In this document: one piece after another, positions 1 to 42,300 of the stretch
Layout: each line of letters opens with the position of its first letter
How positions within the stretch are numbered: position 1 is the first letter of the stretch
Assembly: GCF_021325795.1 (NCBI RefSeq)
Contig: NZ_JAHPZX010000004.1
Coordinates: 558,001 to 622,000, forward strand
From: Bordetella sp. LUAb4
GTDB lineage: Bacteria > Pseudomonadota > Gammaproteobacteria > Burkholderiales > Burkholderiaceae_B
Direction: 5' to 3'
Length of the DNA stretch: 64,000 nt
Program-made: the position numbers and the translations under genes
The notes under the pieces: model-generated
Databases searched by the model: none
What the model saw: the letters and a program-made list of their open reading frames with translations, nothing else
What the model was told of the DNA's origin: nothing

Positions 1-30112
<30,112 letters not shown>

Positions 30113-30113
<1 letters not shown>

Positions 30114-33100
30114 TAGTGTGCTCCTACCTCTTGCGTCAATCCATGGCCGGTTGCCGTCTCGGTGCCCTCGCGCAGGAACGCCCCTAGCTCGCGAAAGGTA
30201 CGGTGCGTGAAGATCGCCGCCGGCATGATGTGCCTCTCCAACCGCGCGCCCAGCTCCGCCGCATAGCGGATCGCGGCGATGGAGTCGCCGCCGCATTCGA
30301 AGAAGTCATCGTCGAGCGACAGGCCAGGGGCTTCCAACAGGCTCTCTGCCACCTCCACCAGCAAGCGGGCCAAGGCGTCGTTGGGCGGCACGTGCCGGCT
30401 GTCACCGGATGGTGCCGACACACGCTGCGCAAGCTGACGCTGATCGACCTTGCCATTAGGCAGCCGTGGAATGACACCGATGCATTCCACCCATGCCGGC
30501 ACCATATGGTCCGGCAGGCCGCGCGACAGCTCCGCGCGCAGGAACTTGCCGGTCAGATACCCCTGGGCGTCGTCGTCGGCGACCACGAATGCCGCAAGCC
30601 GTGCTGGCGTGCCATCGGTCACCGCCGCAATCACGATGGCCTGTGATACGCCGGGCATACGCCGCAGCACCGCGGCGATTTCTTCCGGTTCGACCCGATA
30701 GCCCCGTATCTTCACCTGCGTGTCCATCCGCCCGCACAGGACCAGCCCACCTTGCGGCAGGTAGCACCCGAGGTCTCCCGTGCGATAGCAGCGCGGAGCG
30801 CCTTCGCCGGTGCGCTCCACGAACCCGCCGCTATCGTTGGTCAGATAGCCTCGGGCGAGCTGCCGGCCGGTGACGTAGAGTTCGCCGACTTCGCCGGCGG
30901 CGGCGAGTCCGCCGCGGCGATTGACGAGGAAGGCCTGGCAATTGTCCATGGCCCGCGTCAGGGGCGACGGCCCGCGGTCCGCCCCCTGGGCCGTACGCTC
31001 GAATGCGTGGAACAGAACGCCGATGGTCGTCTCGGTGGGACCGTAATGGTTGTAGATCCTCACGTCGCCGTCCAACGCCCTCAGCTTGCCGACCATGCCG
31101 TCAGGGATAGGCTCGCCGCCCAGGATGACCGTGCCCAAGGCCAAGGGCGCGCTTTGGGTAAGCAGCGCGTCCAGATGCGAGGGCACGATCTTCAGGCAAT
31201 CGATCTGTTTCTCGCGCAAGAAATGTTGAAACGCCATGGCTGACACGCTCTCTTCAGCGTCGGCAACGGCCAGCGTCGCCCCGTGATAAAACGCGCCGAA
31301 CAAAGCGGTATTGCCCAGATCGGCAGCCACCGTGGCGGTCCATCCATAGACACGGCACGGCTGCAATGCCAGACCGGCGCTGACTGCGCCTGTATAGGCC
31401 ATGATCTGCCTGTGCTCGACCACCACACCCTTGGGCGTGCCGGTGGATCCCGACGTGAACATCACATACGCCGCGTCGTGCCCGGCTACCGATTGGCGCG
31501 ACGGTTGCCGCGACGCTTGGGGCGGCACTTGGGGCGCCGGCGCTAGGAGCAAGTCCTTCAGATTCACGCACGGACCCGGCCATGCGCCGCCCAAACGCCC
31601 ACCCAGCGCGGCTTCGGCCAGGACCAGCCTGGCCTGGCTCTGCGCCAGGATCTGCACGATCCGATCGAGCGGCCATCCGCCGTCCAGCGGTACGTAAGCC
31701 GCGCCCGCACGCAGCACACCCATCAGGCCGGCCACCAGCTCGGGGCTGCGGGGCGCCAGCAGCGCCACTCTGTCCCCGGCACCAACGCCGCTGGCGGCAA
31801 GGCCGTCCGCCACGCGGTCGACCTGCGCGTTCAACTCGGCATAGGTCAGTGAGGTGTCCCTGTACCGTAACGCCACGCGGTGGGGCGCGATCCGGCTCCA
31901 GTGAGCGATCCAGGCGTCGATTCCCCCTTCGACTTCGTCCGTGGCATTGCCGGTCAGCCGGCGGGCCCGCAGGGTGGCGTTGTCCTCCAGCGCCAGGTCG
32001 CCGATGGCGCCGTCACGCTGTTGAGCGAGACCGTCCAGCAATTGGGCGTACTGAGCGGCGAGTGTTTGTATCCAGCTGTCGCCAGCCGACGCCGGCACGT
32101 AGTGAAACTCCAGTTTGGCCGCGCCGCTCGCCTCGATAACGACGCTACCGAGCAAGTCCAACCCATGAAGGCGATAGGCAGCGGGGATGGATGCGGCGCA
32201 CGTCGGCGCCGCGGGATGGGCCGCCACGGGTGACGGCTGCCCCACCACGGGCACGCTCACCACGGAGAACCCCACGCCGCAACCCAAGGCGCTGACGGTC
32301 GCCGGCGCCTCGATCTGTTCAGCCCAGGCCCGATGCGCCTGCAGGACGGCATCGAATCGTCTTGCCACGTCATCCACCTTGTCATCGGGCGTGGCGTCGC
32401 CCAGCACCGGCATGATCCGCTCGAACGCGCCAACCGCGTCTCGCAGCACGTCATAGTCCTGGCGACCGTCGTGGAGCCACGCATACGCCAGCCGATATTC
32501 GCCGGAAAGACGTGCCAACAGCACATACCAGGCGACATGCAGCAAGGCGTCCACCGCAACGCCGGCGCGCTCGGCGCTGTCGCCCAGCGCGGCCATGATC
32601 CGCGCGTCGATGCTGTGATGATGCGATGAATATGCCGCGCATCCACCCTGGCCGACATCCTGTCGGGAACCGGCGGGCGGACGCAGGAAGGGGGCATCGA
32701 CCCGATGGGGATGCGGTCCTATCGCGTCCTGGCAAGCCTGCCAGTACTGCTGCCCCGCGGTCCGGACGGGTTCTTCCGCGAGGGTGGCGCGCCAATCGAG
32801 GAAATCCACATAGGGCAGCGCTTCGTCGGCAGCCTCGCCAGCATTCAGGCCGGGGCCCGCTTCGTAACGCAGCAAGGCCTGCTGGACGTAGCGGTACAGA
32901 CCTATCCGGTCGCACACCAGCGCGCATGCCGAGACGGTGATGCGCCTGACACCACCCTGGGCGCGCTCGAGCACGACGCGCAGCAGCGGGCCAGTCATCG
33001 GGCCAGTCATCGGACCAGCCCCAAGGTCGCCCGGCGCCGAATCCGGCGCTTGCGAAACGCCGTCGTCGGCTACCTGACGGACATCGATATCGACACGGGG

Positions 33101-33319
33101 CTGGGTGCCCGTGCTTATTTCCAGCGTAAGCGGATCGAAGATGGCGCTGAACGCCTCATGGCGGTGCGCGACATCATGGCAGGCAAGAGCCAGCCGGGCC
33201 GCGTCCAGCGGACGCCCGAGCACGAAGCTGGCACCGACGCAGGGCAAGGGCATGTCGCCGCCATCCCACAGCAGCGCCTGGGCCGGCGCGAGCCGGGCAG
33301 ACAAGGTATTCATGGTCAT
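30113..33319 (-). CDS. NRPS gene C: degenerate C - A(Asp) - T
   Basis: A 1068-residue protein. Residues 1-460 form a condensation-family fold whose active-site segment near residue 135 reads CALVCDR where HHxxxDG is expected: both His are lost and only Asp remains. Residues 465-960 are an A domain (FTSGSTGTPKG, YNHYGPTETT, KVDQRQL) with pocket D235 L236 T239 K278 I299 G301 H322 I330 G331, a clear aspartate code. Residues 975-1045 are a carrier (CGGDSIAAI). The gene sits between the oxygenase end of gene B and gene D, overlapping by four and one bases. The protein most likely supplies Asp-S-carrier for condensation by the last C domain of gene B and for beta-hydroxylation. The dead C-like domain may be an interface that docks the oxygenase. 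The A domain sequence is clearly unlike the other A domains here. Confidence 0.95.
30114..30133 (-). promoter_or_regulatory. Ribosome binding site of gene D
   Basis: TAGGAG lies 7 bases before the ATG at 30113-30111; stop and start share one base as TAATG. This is the best Shine-Dalgarno match in the window and fixes the gene D start. The frame is open for a further 61 codons upstream, but that stretch has no NRPS similarity. Confidence 0.8.
30200..31925 (-). other. A(Asp)-T didomain of gene C
   Basis: The pocket code DLTKIGHIG was read from AADLGNT, CLKIVPS, TVILGGE and NHYGPTETTIG. This matches known aspartate-activating domains. The carrier has FECGGDSIAAIRYA. There is no E or TE domain. 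Confidence 0.88.
31930..33319 (-). other. Inactive condensation-like domain of gene C
   Basis: The C-family pattern is recognisable (FVLGRPLDAARLALACHDVAHRHEAF near residue 30; the donor-side half has LLHVAWYVLLARLSG). The catalytic histidines are replaced (CALVCDR). The loop usually ending in PFDL is replaced by a PMTGPMTGP direct repeat. It cannot catalyse condensation by the normal His mechanism, so a structural or docking role is more likely. Confidence 0.8.
32988..33011 (+). repeat. Twelve-base tandem duplication (gggccagtcatc x2)
   Basis: Two perfect copies followed by a partial third. They encode PMTGPMTGP in the degenerate C-like domain of gene C, where PFDL and the residues before it lie in active C domains. 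Confidence 0.9.
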
Positions 33320-36300
33320 CGAGCTTCCCCCAAGGCCAGGGACGGCAGGAACGGGGCGCGGTCCACCATCTCTCCCAATGCCACGACGATCTTGCGCGGT
33401 TCCTGGTAAGGATCGCGGCCATGGGCGGTCAGCATGTTGTCCAGCAGGACGACATCGCCACGCTCCCAGGCAAAGCGCACCGCATGCTCGTCATAGAGCT
33501 TGCCGATCAACGCGAGCACGTCCTCCTCGATTTCACTGCCGTCCCCATACGTCACGTTGCGCGGCAGCCGTTCACGGCCGACCAGCTGCAATAGCGATGC
33601 GCGCAAGCCGGCTTCCAGGAAGAAGGGATGATGCAACTGGATCTGGTTGAAGAAAGACGCCTGCCCCGTGACGGGGTGCCGGATGATCGCCGGCGCGCGC
33701 GTGCTCACCTGCAGTTCGCCGGTGGCGAGCCAGCGGCACTCGTCGCCGCGCGCCCGGCACAGGGACTCGACTTGGTCCTTGTCGTCGGTCTTGAAGAAAT
33801 CCTGCCACGCCACGTCCAGCATGTCCGTGAACGTACGGATATAGGTGAGGCCCGTTTGTTCGAGCCGCTGCGCCAGCGGCGCGGGCAGGCGGTCGAACAG
33901 TTTGCGGCAGTCGACGATGGGCGTCGCCCCGCCCACCTTGGACGGCAACTCGCAGAAAAACAATTGCTTGCGGGGCCATGTGGCCAGGTGCGAGCTTTCG
34001 TTGTGGAACAGGATCATCTGCTTTTCAGGATAAGGCGTCGAACGGTAAGCGCGCTTGCCGCCCTCCTTCTTGGGCAGGTCGCCATAATCCCCGTACAACT
34101 CCCCTGCCACGACACCCGCGAAGTCCTCGAAGGCGCGCGTGCCATCCAGTCCCAATCCCCGCAACAAGACGCTGCCGTGCTCGTTCAACAGGTCCTCGAT
34201 CATGGATCGATGCCGCGTGGCCCATTGCGCCCCGTCTTGCGGCGCGGCGTGCAAGGCGATGACGGCGGGAAAGCCACGCTGGATATCGAAACCGTCCGGC
34301 ACGGATGCAGGTCCTGGCTGGATCCGCGGGTCCGGTGCCGCGGGCGCGCGCGCCGGCTTGCGGTCCCGCATGCGCGCGGCCAGGCTGGCGTTCCTGGAAT
34401 TCCTGATGAGATTTGCGTCCATTTCAAGCTCCGGTTGTCTGGGCAAGACGATCTGCGACAGCGGCTGGTCCGGCGCGGCCAGAACCCGTCCCAGCACTGC
34501 CAGCCATTTTTCCAACATGTCTTGCACGGTGGCGCGCATGAACAGGCTGGTGGCGTACACCAGTTCCGCTTCCCATGCCTGGCCTTTCTGCGCGATGAAC
34601 AGCGCGAGATCAAATTTGGAATGCCGGTGGGGCAGGTCGATCGGGGCATGGCGGGCCCCGGGAATTTCGAAATTCAGCTCAGGCAGGTTCTGCAGCACGA
34701 ACAGGACTTGCACCAGAGGGTTGGCGCTCTCGTGTCGCTTCACGCCAGCCACCTCCACGATTTCGTCCAGGGGCAGCAGTTGATGCGCCATGGCGCTGAG
34801 CACGGATGCGCGGGATTGCTCCAGGAAGCTGTCCAGGGTCATTGTGCTTTCGTCATCGCCGTAGCCTGAGCGTACGGGCAGCACGCTGACGAAGAAGCCG
34901 AAGATGTCTTCCAGACGCGGATCGACGCGGCCATGCAGGTCGGTTCCGATGACCAGGTCCCGTTTGCCCGTCCACGCGTGCAGGAAGATCTGAAAGCTTG
35001 CGAGCAGGACGAAATACGGGGTGGTCTTGCGGCTCGCGGCATAAGCCGAAAGCCGCGTCATGGCCTGCGGATCGATGGCCAGCTTTACGGAATCGCCGGC
35101 GGAATCCGGTGTGACGCCACGCGGCCTGTCGGGCCGCAAGGACGACACGGCGGGTGAGTCGGCCAGATAGCCTTGCCAGAACTGCCGCAGTTGCGTGCCT
35201 TGAGCGCACGCCAGCAAGCCCTGATGCCAGGCGGCATAGTCCGCGTATTGCAAAGGCAAGGCAGGCAGGACCGCATTCTCCGCGGCCAGGCTGCGGCGGT
35301 AGGCGCCGACGAAATCGTTGATGAGCAGGTTGACGGACCACCCATCGGAAACGATGTGGTGCATGCAGAAAGCCAGGATGTGCCGGGTGTCGGTGATCTG
35401 GACGTGCAATACCCGGATGAGGCAATCCCGTTCCAGGTCGAACGGACGCTGCACATAGTCTTCGAGGTATTCGCAGGCCTTTTCATCGGGGGTGGTGACG
35501 TCACCGACTGCACGGATTCCTTCACCGGCATCGTCACTGGCAATCTCACCGGCGTCGATGGCAACGAAATCCAGGCGCGCTTCGGAATGCGTATCCAGCA
35601 GCATGCGCGGTTCCCTGCCGACGAGCCCATAACTGGAACGCAGGACCTCATGCCTGGCAAAGACCGAGGCCACGGCGGCTTGCAGCGCTTCCCTATCCAA
35701 TTCGCCATGCAGGTTCAACGCGCCATGCACGTTGTACGCCGCCGAGGAAGCGCCACTGATCTTTTCCGCGATCCAGATCCTGCGTTGGGCGGGCGACAGG
35801 CGCATAGACCCGGCACGCGTAACCGGTGACAGCGATCTAGTCAGCTCGCGTGCCGACGATATCGCCTGCCCGACGTGGCCATCCCCGGCGCCGCGCTGAC
35901 GTGCGAACTCGCACGTGGCCTCGATACTTCCCAAGGAGAAGAATTCGGCGAGGGATATCTCGATGCGAGCATCTTGACGCATACGAGACACGGTTTTCAA
36001 TGCAGAGATGGAGTCGCCGCCCAGCTCGAAGAAATTGTCTTGACGCCCGATCCGGCCGACGCCCAGCACGTCCTGCCAGATCCGCGCCAGCGCTTGTTCG
36101 GCTTCGCCTTGCGGCGCTTCGTAAACTTGTGCGGCGAATTCCGGCGCCGGCAGGGCCTTGCGGTCCACCTTGCCGTTGGGCGTCAGGGGTAGCGCGTCCA
36201 GCACCACGATCGCGGACGGCACCATGTAGTCCGGCAATACGGCGCTCAGTCGGGTCCGCAGCTGGAGGCTATCCAGCGCCTGGCCCGCTGCGCCTGCATC

Positions 36301-39300
36301 CTGGTCAGCCGCGCCCGCTTCCTGGTCAGGCGCGCCGGTGACATAGGCCACCAGCCGGGAGCCGGACGGTCCGTCCTGCGCCGTGACCACCGCTTCCCGC
36401 ACGCCCGCCTGCGCCTGCAACCGCGCCTCCACCTCGCCCAGCTCGATGCGGTAGCCACGAATCTTGACCTGGTGGTCTATGCGGCCCAGATACTCTAGCT
36501 GGCCCTCGCCATTCCAGCGCGCCAGATCGCCTGTGCGGTACAGCCTGCCGCCCGCTACGCTGAACGGATCCGGCACGAAGCGCTCCGCCGTCAAGGCGGC
36601 CCGGTCAAGGTAGCCGCGCGCCAGCGACGATCCCCCCAGATACAGTTCCCCCACCACGCCCATCGGCAGCAGGTCGACCTGCCCGTCCACCACATAGGCG
36701 CTGCGCTCGCCGACCGGACGGCCTATCGGAACGTAGGCGCTGTCGATCTCGGTCTCGCCACCGGCTTGCCACGTGGTCGGCGATATCACCGTCTCCGCCG
36801 GCCCATACACATTGTGCAGGTGTTGGGGCCGCCACGCCGCGCGCACCGCATCGAAGCAGTCGCGCGACCACGCCTCGCCACCCACGATGCACAGACGCAT
36901 GCGCAAACCGGCATCGCGCGTTTCTTGCGCCAGGGTCTGGGCATACGCCGGCGGCAGATACAAGACGTTGATCTGGTGGCGGATGGCCTCCTGCACCAGG
37001 CGCTCGCCCGACCACACCTGGTCATCGCGCAGCACCACCGCCGCGCCGCTCAGCAGCGGGATCAGCCATTGTTCCTGCGCCGCGTCAAAGCTGAGCGATG
37101 CGAACTGCAGCAGCCTGTCGTCAGGCGCGAGCTGATACCGTGCGCCGATGGCTGCGCAATGCTTGGCCAGCGCCTCGTGGGCGACCGCCACCCCTTTGGG
37201 TTTGCCGGTCGAGCCGGACGTGTAGATCACGTAGGCCAGATTCTCGCCATGCAGCGCGACATCGGGATTGCTCGCTGGCTCACCAGACAGATCTTCCGCG
37301 TCCAGCACCAAGGTTCTGACGCCCTCCAATGAGGGCAGCGACCGTGCCACCGATGACTGTGTCAGCACCAGCGCCAGGCCGCTATCGGCCATCATGTGCG
37401 CCAGGCGTTCCGTTGGATACGCGGGGTCCAGCGGCACATACGCGCCACCCGCCTTCAGCACGGCCAGCAGTCCGACCACCAGGTCGATCGATCGCTCCAG
37501 CGCCACGCCCACCTTCGCTTCCGGCCCTACGCCCAGCTTGTGCAGGCGATGCGCCAGGCGATTGGCCTGCGCGTTCAGGTCCGCATAGCTCAGTTGCTGG
37601 TTGCCGTAAATCAGCGCCACCGAATCCGGCGTGCGCAACGCCTGAGCCTCGATCCGGCCATGCACCGGGTCCAGGCCGGCATAAGCCAGCTCCGCCTGGC
37701 CCAATGCCAGCAGCCGCGCACGCTCCGAATCGTCCAATACGGACAGCTCGCCCACCACGCTGTTCGGACCGCAATCCGCCACGTCCTCGATCAGGCGCGA
37801 CAGCTGCTTCAGCAGCGCCTCGACCACGTGCGGCGCGAAGGCCTGCCCCTGGTATGCGGCGTGCAGCGAGATGTCGGCGGCCTCCAGCACCGCCAACGTC
37901 AGCGGATAATTGGTTTGCTCGCGCGACTGCACGGCTTCGAACGACAGCCCCTGCGGGGCCCCTTGCCTGAGCGCTTCCGCCACCGGATAGTTCTCGTACA
38001 CCAGCAGCGTGTCGAACAAGCCCGGGCCACCCGCGCCGGCCCAGCGTTGTATCTCGTTCAGCGGCGTATGTTCGTGGTCCCGGGCAGACAGCGCCTGCTC
38101 CTGCACTCGTCGTAACCACGCGCCCACCCCTTCTTCGGCCCGAATATCCGTCACAACGGGGATCGTGTTGATGAACAAGCCCACCGCATGTTCGATCCCC
38201 GCCAATTGCGCCGGCCTTCCCGACACCGTCGAACCGAACACTACCGTGCCCTGCCCCGTATACCGTGACAGCAACAAAGACCATGCCGCCTGTACGACAG
38301 TGTTCACCGTCACGCGCTGGCTCCGTGCGAACACCGACAGTCGGTCCGCCACGGACGCGGCCAACACGTGCTCGCAGTCGAGGTAACCCGTACCTGCCAC
38401 GGGTCGTGCAAGCATGCCCGCCAATAGCGTGGGCCCCTCCAGCCGCGCCACTTGCTCGCGCCAGTACGACGCATTGGCGCGCGTGTCCTGCCTGGCCAGC
38501 CAGCCGATATAGTCCCGGTACCGGCCTGCCGGCGCGGCGACGGTAAGTCCCGAGTACGTCCGCAACACCTCGCCCAGGACCTGCGACACACTCCAGCCGT
38601 CCATCAACAAGTGGTGGTTCGTCCAGAGCAGATGATGACGCCCCGCGCCCAAGCGCACCAGCACCAGACGCATCAGCGGCGGCGCTGCCAGATCGAAGCC
38701 GCGCTGCAATTCGGCGGCCGCCAATTGCGTCAATCGCCGGCGATGATCCTGGGTGTTCTCACTGCTCCAATCCCGTATCTCGAAGGGCAAGCTTGCCGTG
38801 CGCGCGACCCATTGCAGCAAGGCCTCGCCGTGCTGCAGGAATCCGGTGCGCAGTACGTCGTGGCGCGCCACCGCGGCCTCCCAAGCCTGGCGGAAGCGCG
38901 CCTCGTCCAATCCCGTGATATCCAGCCGCAGCTGGTTCAGATAGGCGTGGCCGTTTTGCTCGTACGAGGCGTGGAACAACATGCCGGACTGCAAGGGCGA
39001 CAGCGGGTACAGGTCCGCCAGGCGATCGGCCGGCAACCCCAAGCCATCGAGCCGCGCCTGATCCAGCCTGGCCAGCGGGAAGTCCGACGGCGTCACGCGC
39101 TGAACGCCGCTGGTGCAGTGTGTGATCACGGCAGTCAGCTCGTCACGCATGGACTCGACGAAACGCTCGATGGTGGCCGGGGTGAAATGCGCCTTGGCGT
39201 AGGTCACCGTCAACGACAGTCTGCCGCCGTAGACCTGGCCGTTGATGGCCAGCAGGTGGTCACCATCCGCCTGTTCGTCCTGCGATGCCCCGATAGGCTC

Positions 39301-42300
39301 CGGGGCCGGCCGCCACCGCGCCGCGCCATCGAAACTTTGGTCGAGTTGCCCCAGGTAGTTGAAGACCACGGCGGACGGCTCAACCTGCTCGGCGGTAGCG
39401 GTGCCCATATAGCGCAACACCCCGTAGCCCAGCCCCTTGCCGGGGATCGCCCGCAGCGACTCCTTTACCTGACATATCGCTGCGCCAACCGCATCCGCCC
39501 CCGTCAGCACCACCGGATAGATGGTCGTGAACCAACCCACCGTCCGGCTCAGATCCAGCGCCTCGAACACGTCCTCGCGCCCATGGCCTTCAAGGTCGAT
39601 GCGGATACGCGCCCGGCCCGTCCAGGCGCATAGAGACCGGCCCAGCGCGGCCAACAGCAAGTCATTGATCTGCGTGCGGTACGCCGACGGCGCCTCCTGT
39701 AACAGCCGCCGCGTCAGCTCGCGCTCCAGGGTGAGCGTCACCGATGCCATGCCCTCGCCACCCGGGCCCTGGTGACTCGTGGCCGAGTCGTCTCGCGGCA
39801 AGGAGCCGTCGACAGCGGCGGTTTCCCGCCATGCATCCGACTCCGTGCGCAACGTTGCACTGCCCGCGTACTCGCGCAGCTGGCGTCCCCATTGCTGATA
39901 GGAACTGGTCTTCTCAGGCAGCACCACGGGAGCACCCGAGAGGACCTGCCCATAAGCCGTCTGCAGATCCTCCAGCAGGATGCGCCACGACACACCGTCC
40001 ACGACAAGGTGGTGGATCGCCAGCAGCAGGCGCGACGTGCCGTCGGCCACCTCGATGGACAGCGCGCGCAGAAGTGGACCTTGCGCCAGATCCAGGCTGC
40101 GTTGAGCCTGATCGCATAGCGCTTCGATCTCCGTGGCGTTCCCGGCCTGGCGTACCCACAGAATCCGTCTGGCGTCCTCTACCGCGTCATAGTGCTGGAC
40201 CCACTGACCGGCGTCGTCGAGCGTGAAGCGCAGGCGCAGTGCATCGTGATGCATCACCACGGCCTGTAGCGCCTGCGTCAATGCCTGCGTTTCCAGCGGG
40301 CCGCTGCTTTGCAGCAGCATCGCCTGGTTCCAATGGTGACGGTTCGGTACCGGCTGCTCGAAGAACCGTGCCTGGATCGGCAGCAGCGGTACGACGCCGG
40401 TATCGATGTTCGCACCCAGGCGCAAGGGCTGCTGCTCGCGCTGCGCCACCGCGGCCAGTTCACCCACTGTCTGGCGCTCGAACACCTGGCGAGGCTGCAC
40501 CGTCCAGCCCGCCTGCCGTGCTCTTGCCACGATCTGCAGGCTCAGGATCGAGTCGCCGCCGAGTTCAAAGAAATTGTCCTGGCGGCCAACCCGCTCCACG
40601 CCCAATACGTCTTGCCAGATCCGCGCCAGTGCTTGTTCGGCTTCGCCCTGTGGCGCTTCGTAGCCCTGCGAGGCGAACTCCGGCGCCGGCAGGGCCTTGC
40701 GATCCACCTTGCCGTTGGGTGTCAGCGGGAGCACCGCCAACACCACGATCGCCGACGGCACCATGTAATCCGGCAGCACCGCAGCCAACTGGGTCCGCAG
40801 GCGCTGGCCGTCCAAGGCCACGTCGGCGTTGGCGTTGGCGTTGGCGTTGGCGTTGGCGGTGACGTAGCCCACCAGACGGGCGCCAGTGGGACCGTCCTGA
40901 GCGGTGACTACCGCTTCCCTCACGCCGGCCTGCGCTTGCAGCTGCGACTCCACTTCGCCCAGCTCGATGCGGAAGCCGCGGATCTTCACCTGGTGGTCGA
41001 TCCGGCCCAGGTACTCCAACTGGCCTTGTTCATTCCAGCGGGCCAGGTCGCCTGTGCGATACAGCCTGCCGCCTTCTTCGCCATAGGGGTCCGGCACGAA
41101 GCGCTGGGCCGTCAGGTCAAAGCGGTTCAAGTAGCCCCGCGCCAACCCGGCGCCGGCCACATGCAACTCGCCCGCCACGCCCGGCGCCGCCAGGTTTCCT
41201 TCGCCATCGAGTACGTATAGTCCCAGGTCCGGTATCGCCCGGCCTACCGGGCTGCGTTCGCCCGCCACATCGGCGGCCAGGATCGGACGATACGTCACAT
41301 GCACCGTCGTCTCGGTGATGCCGTACATATTCACCAACCGTGGCTGCGTGTCGCCGTAATGGGCGATCCACGGCTCCAGCGTCCGCGGGTCCAGGGCTTC
41401 ACCACCGAAGATCACCGCCCGCAACGACAACCCGCCGTCGTACACACCGGGCACTTGCATCAGTTGCCGGAATGCCGAGGGCGTCTGGTTCAACACCGTC
41501 ACGCCCTCACGGCGCAACAGCGACAGGAATTCTTGCGGCGAACGGCTCACCAGATACGGCACGACGACCAGCTTGCCGCCATGGCACAGCGCGCCAAACA
41601 CTTCCCATACCGAGAAGTCGAAGGCGTAGGAATGGAACAAGGTCCAGACGTCCGCCTGGCCAAAGCCGAACCAACCCTCCGTACCCGTCAATAGCCGCGC
41701 CACGTTGCGATGCGTCAGCTGCGTGCCCTTGGGCCGGCCCGTCGAGCCCGACGTATAGATCACGTAGGCCAGGTTCTCGTCGTGCAGCACGACATCAGGG
41801 TTATCGCACGGTTCGCCGGACAGATCGTCCGTGTCCAGCACCAGAGTCTGCACCTGTTCCGTCAGCGGCAGCGATTCCAGTACGGACGATTGGGTCAGCA
41901 CCAGCGCCAGCCCGCTGTCGGCCATCATGTAGGCCAACCGGTCCGCCGGATACGACGGGTCCAGCGGCACATACGCAGCGCCCGCCTTGAGGACGCCGAG
42001 GAGCGCCACCACCAGATCGAGCGACCGTTCCAAGGCCACACCGACCTTCACTTCCGGCCCCACGCCCTGCTTCCGCAAACGATGCGCCACGCGGTTCGCC
42101 AGCGCGTTCAGTTCGCCGTAGCTCAACCGCGCGTCGTCGCACGTCAGCGCAATCGCATCGGGTCGGCGCGCGGCTTGCGCCTCGATCCGGCGATGCACCG
42201 GCTGCAATTGCGCGTAAGTGTCTTCCGGCTGACCCAGCGCCAGCAGCGCGGATTGCTCGGGCCCCGCCAATACGGACAACTCGCCCACCACGCTATCCGA

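Noticed and set aside
30114-30296. In-frame extension of gene D upstream to 30296
   Set aside because: The extra 61 codons have no NRPS similarity and lie wholly over the gene C carrier. The ATG at 30113 has a strong AGGAG site and the TAATG overlap.
31930-33319. Gene C N-terminal domain as a working starter C or heterocyclisation domain
   Set aside because: Neither HHxxxDG nor the DxxxxD heterocyclisation motif is present; the site reads CALVCDR.
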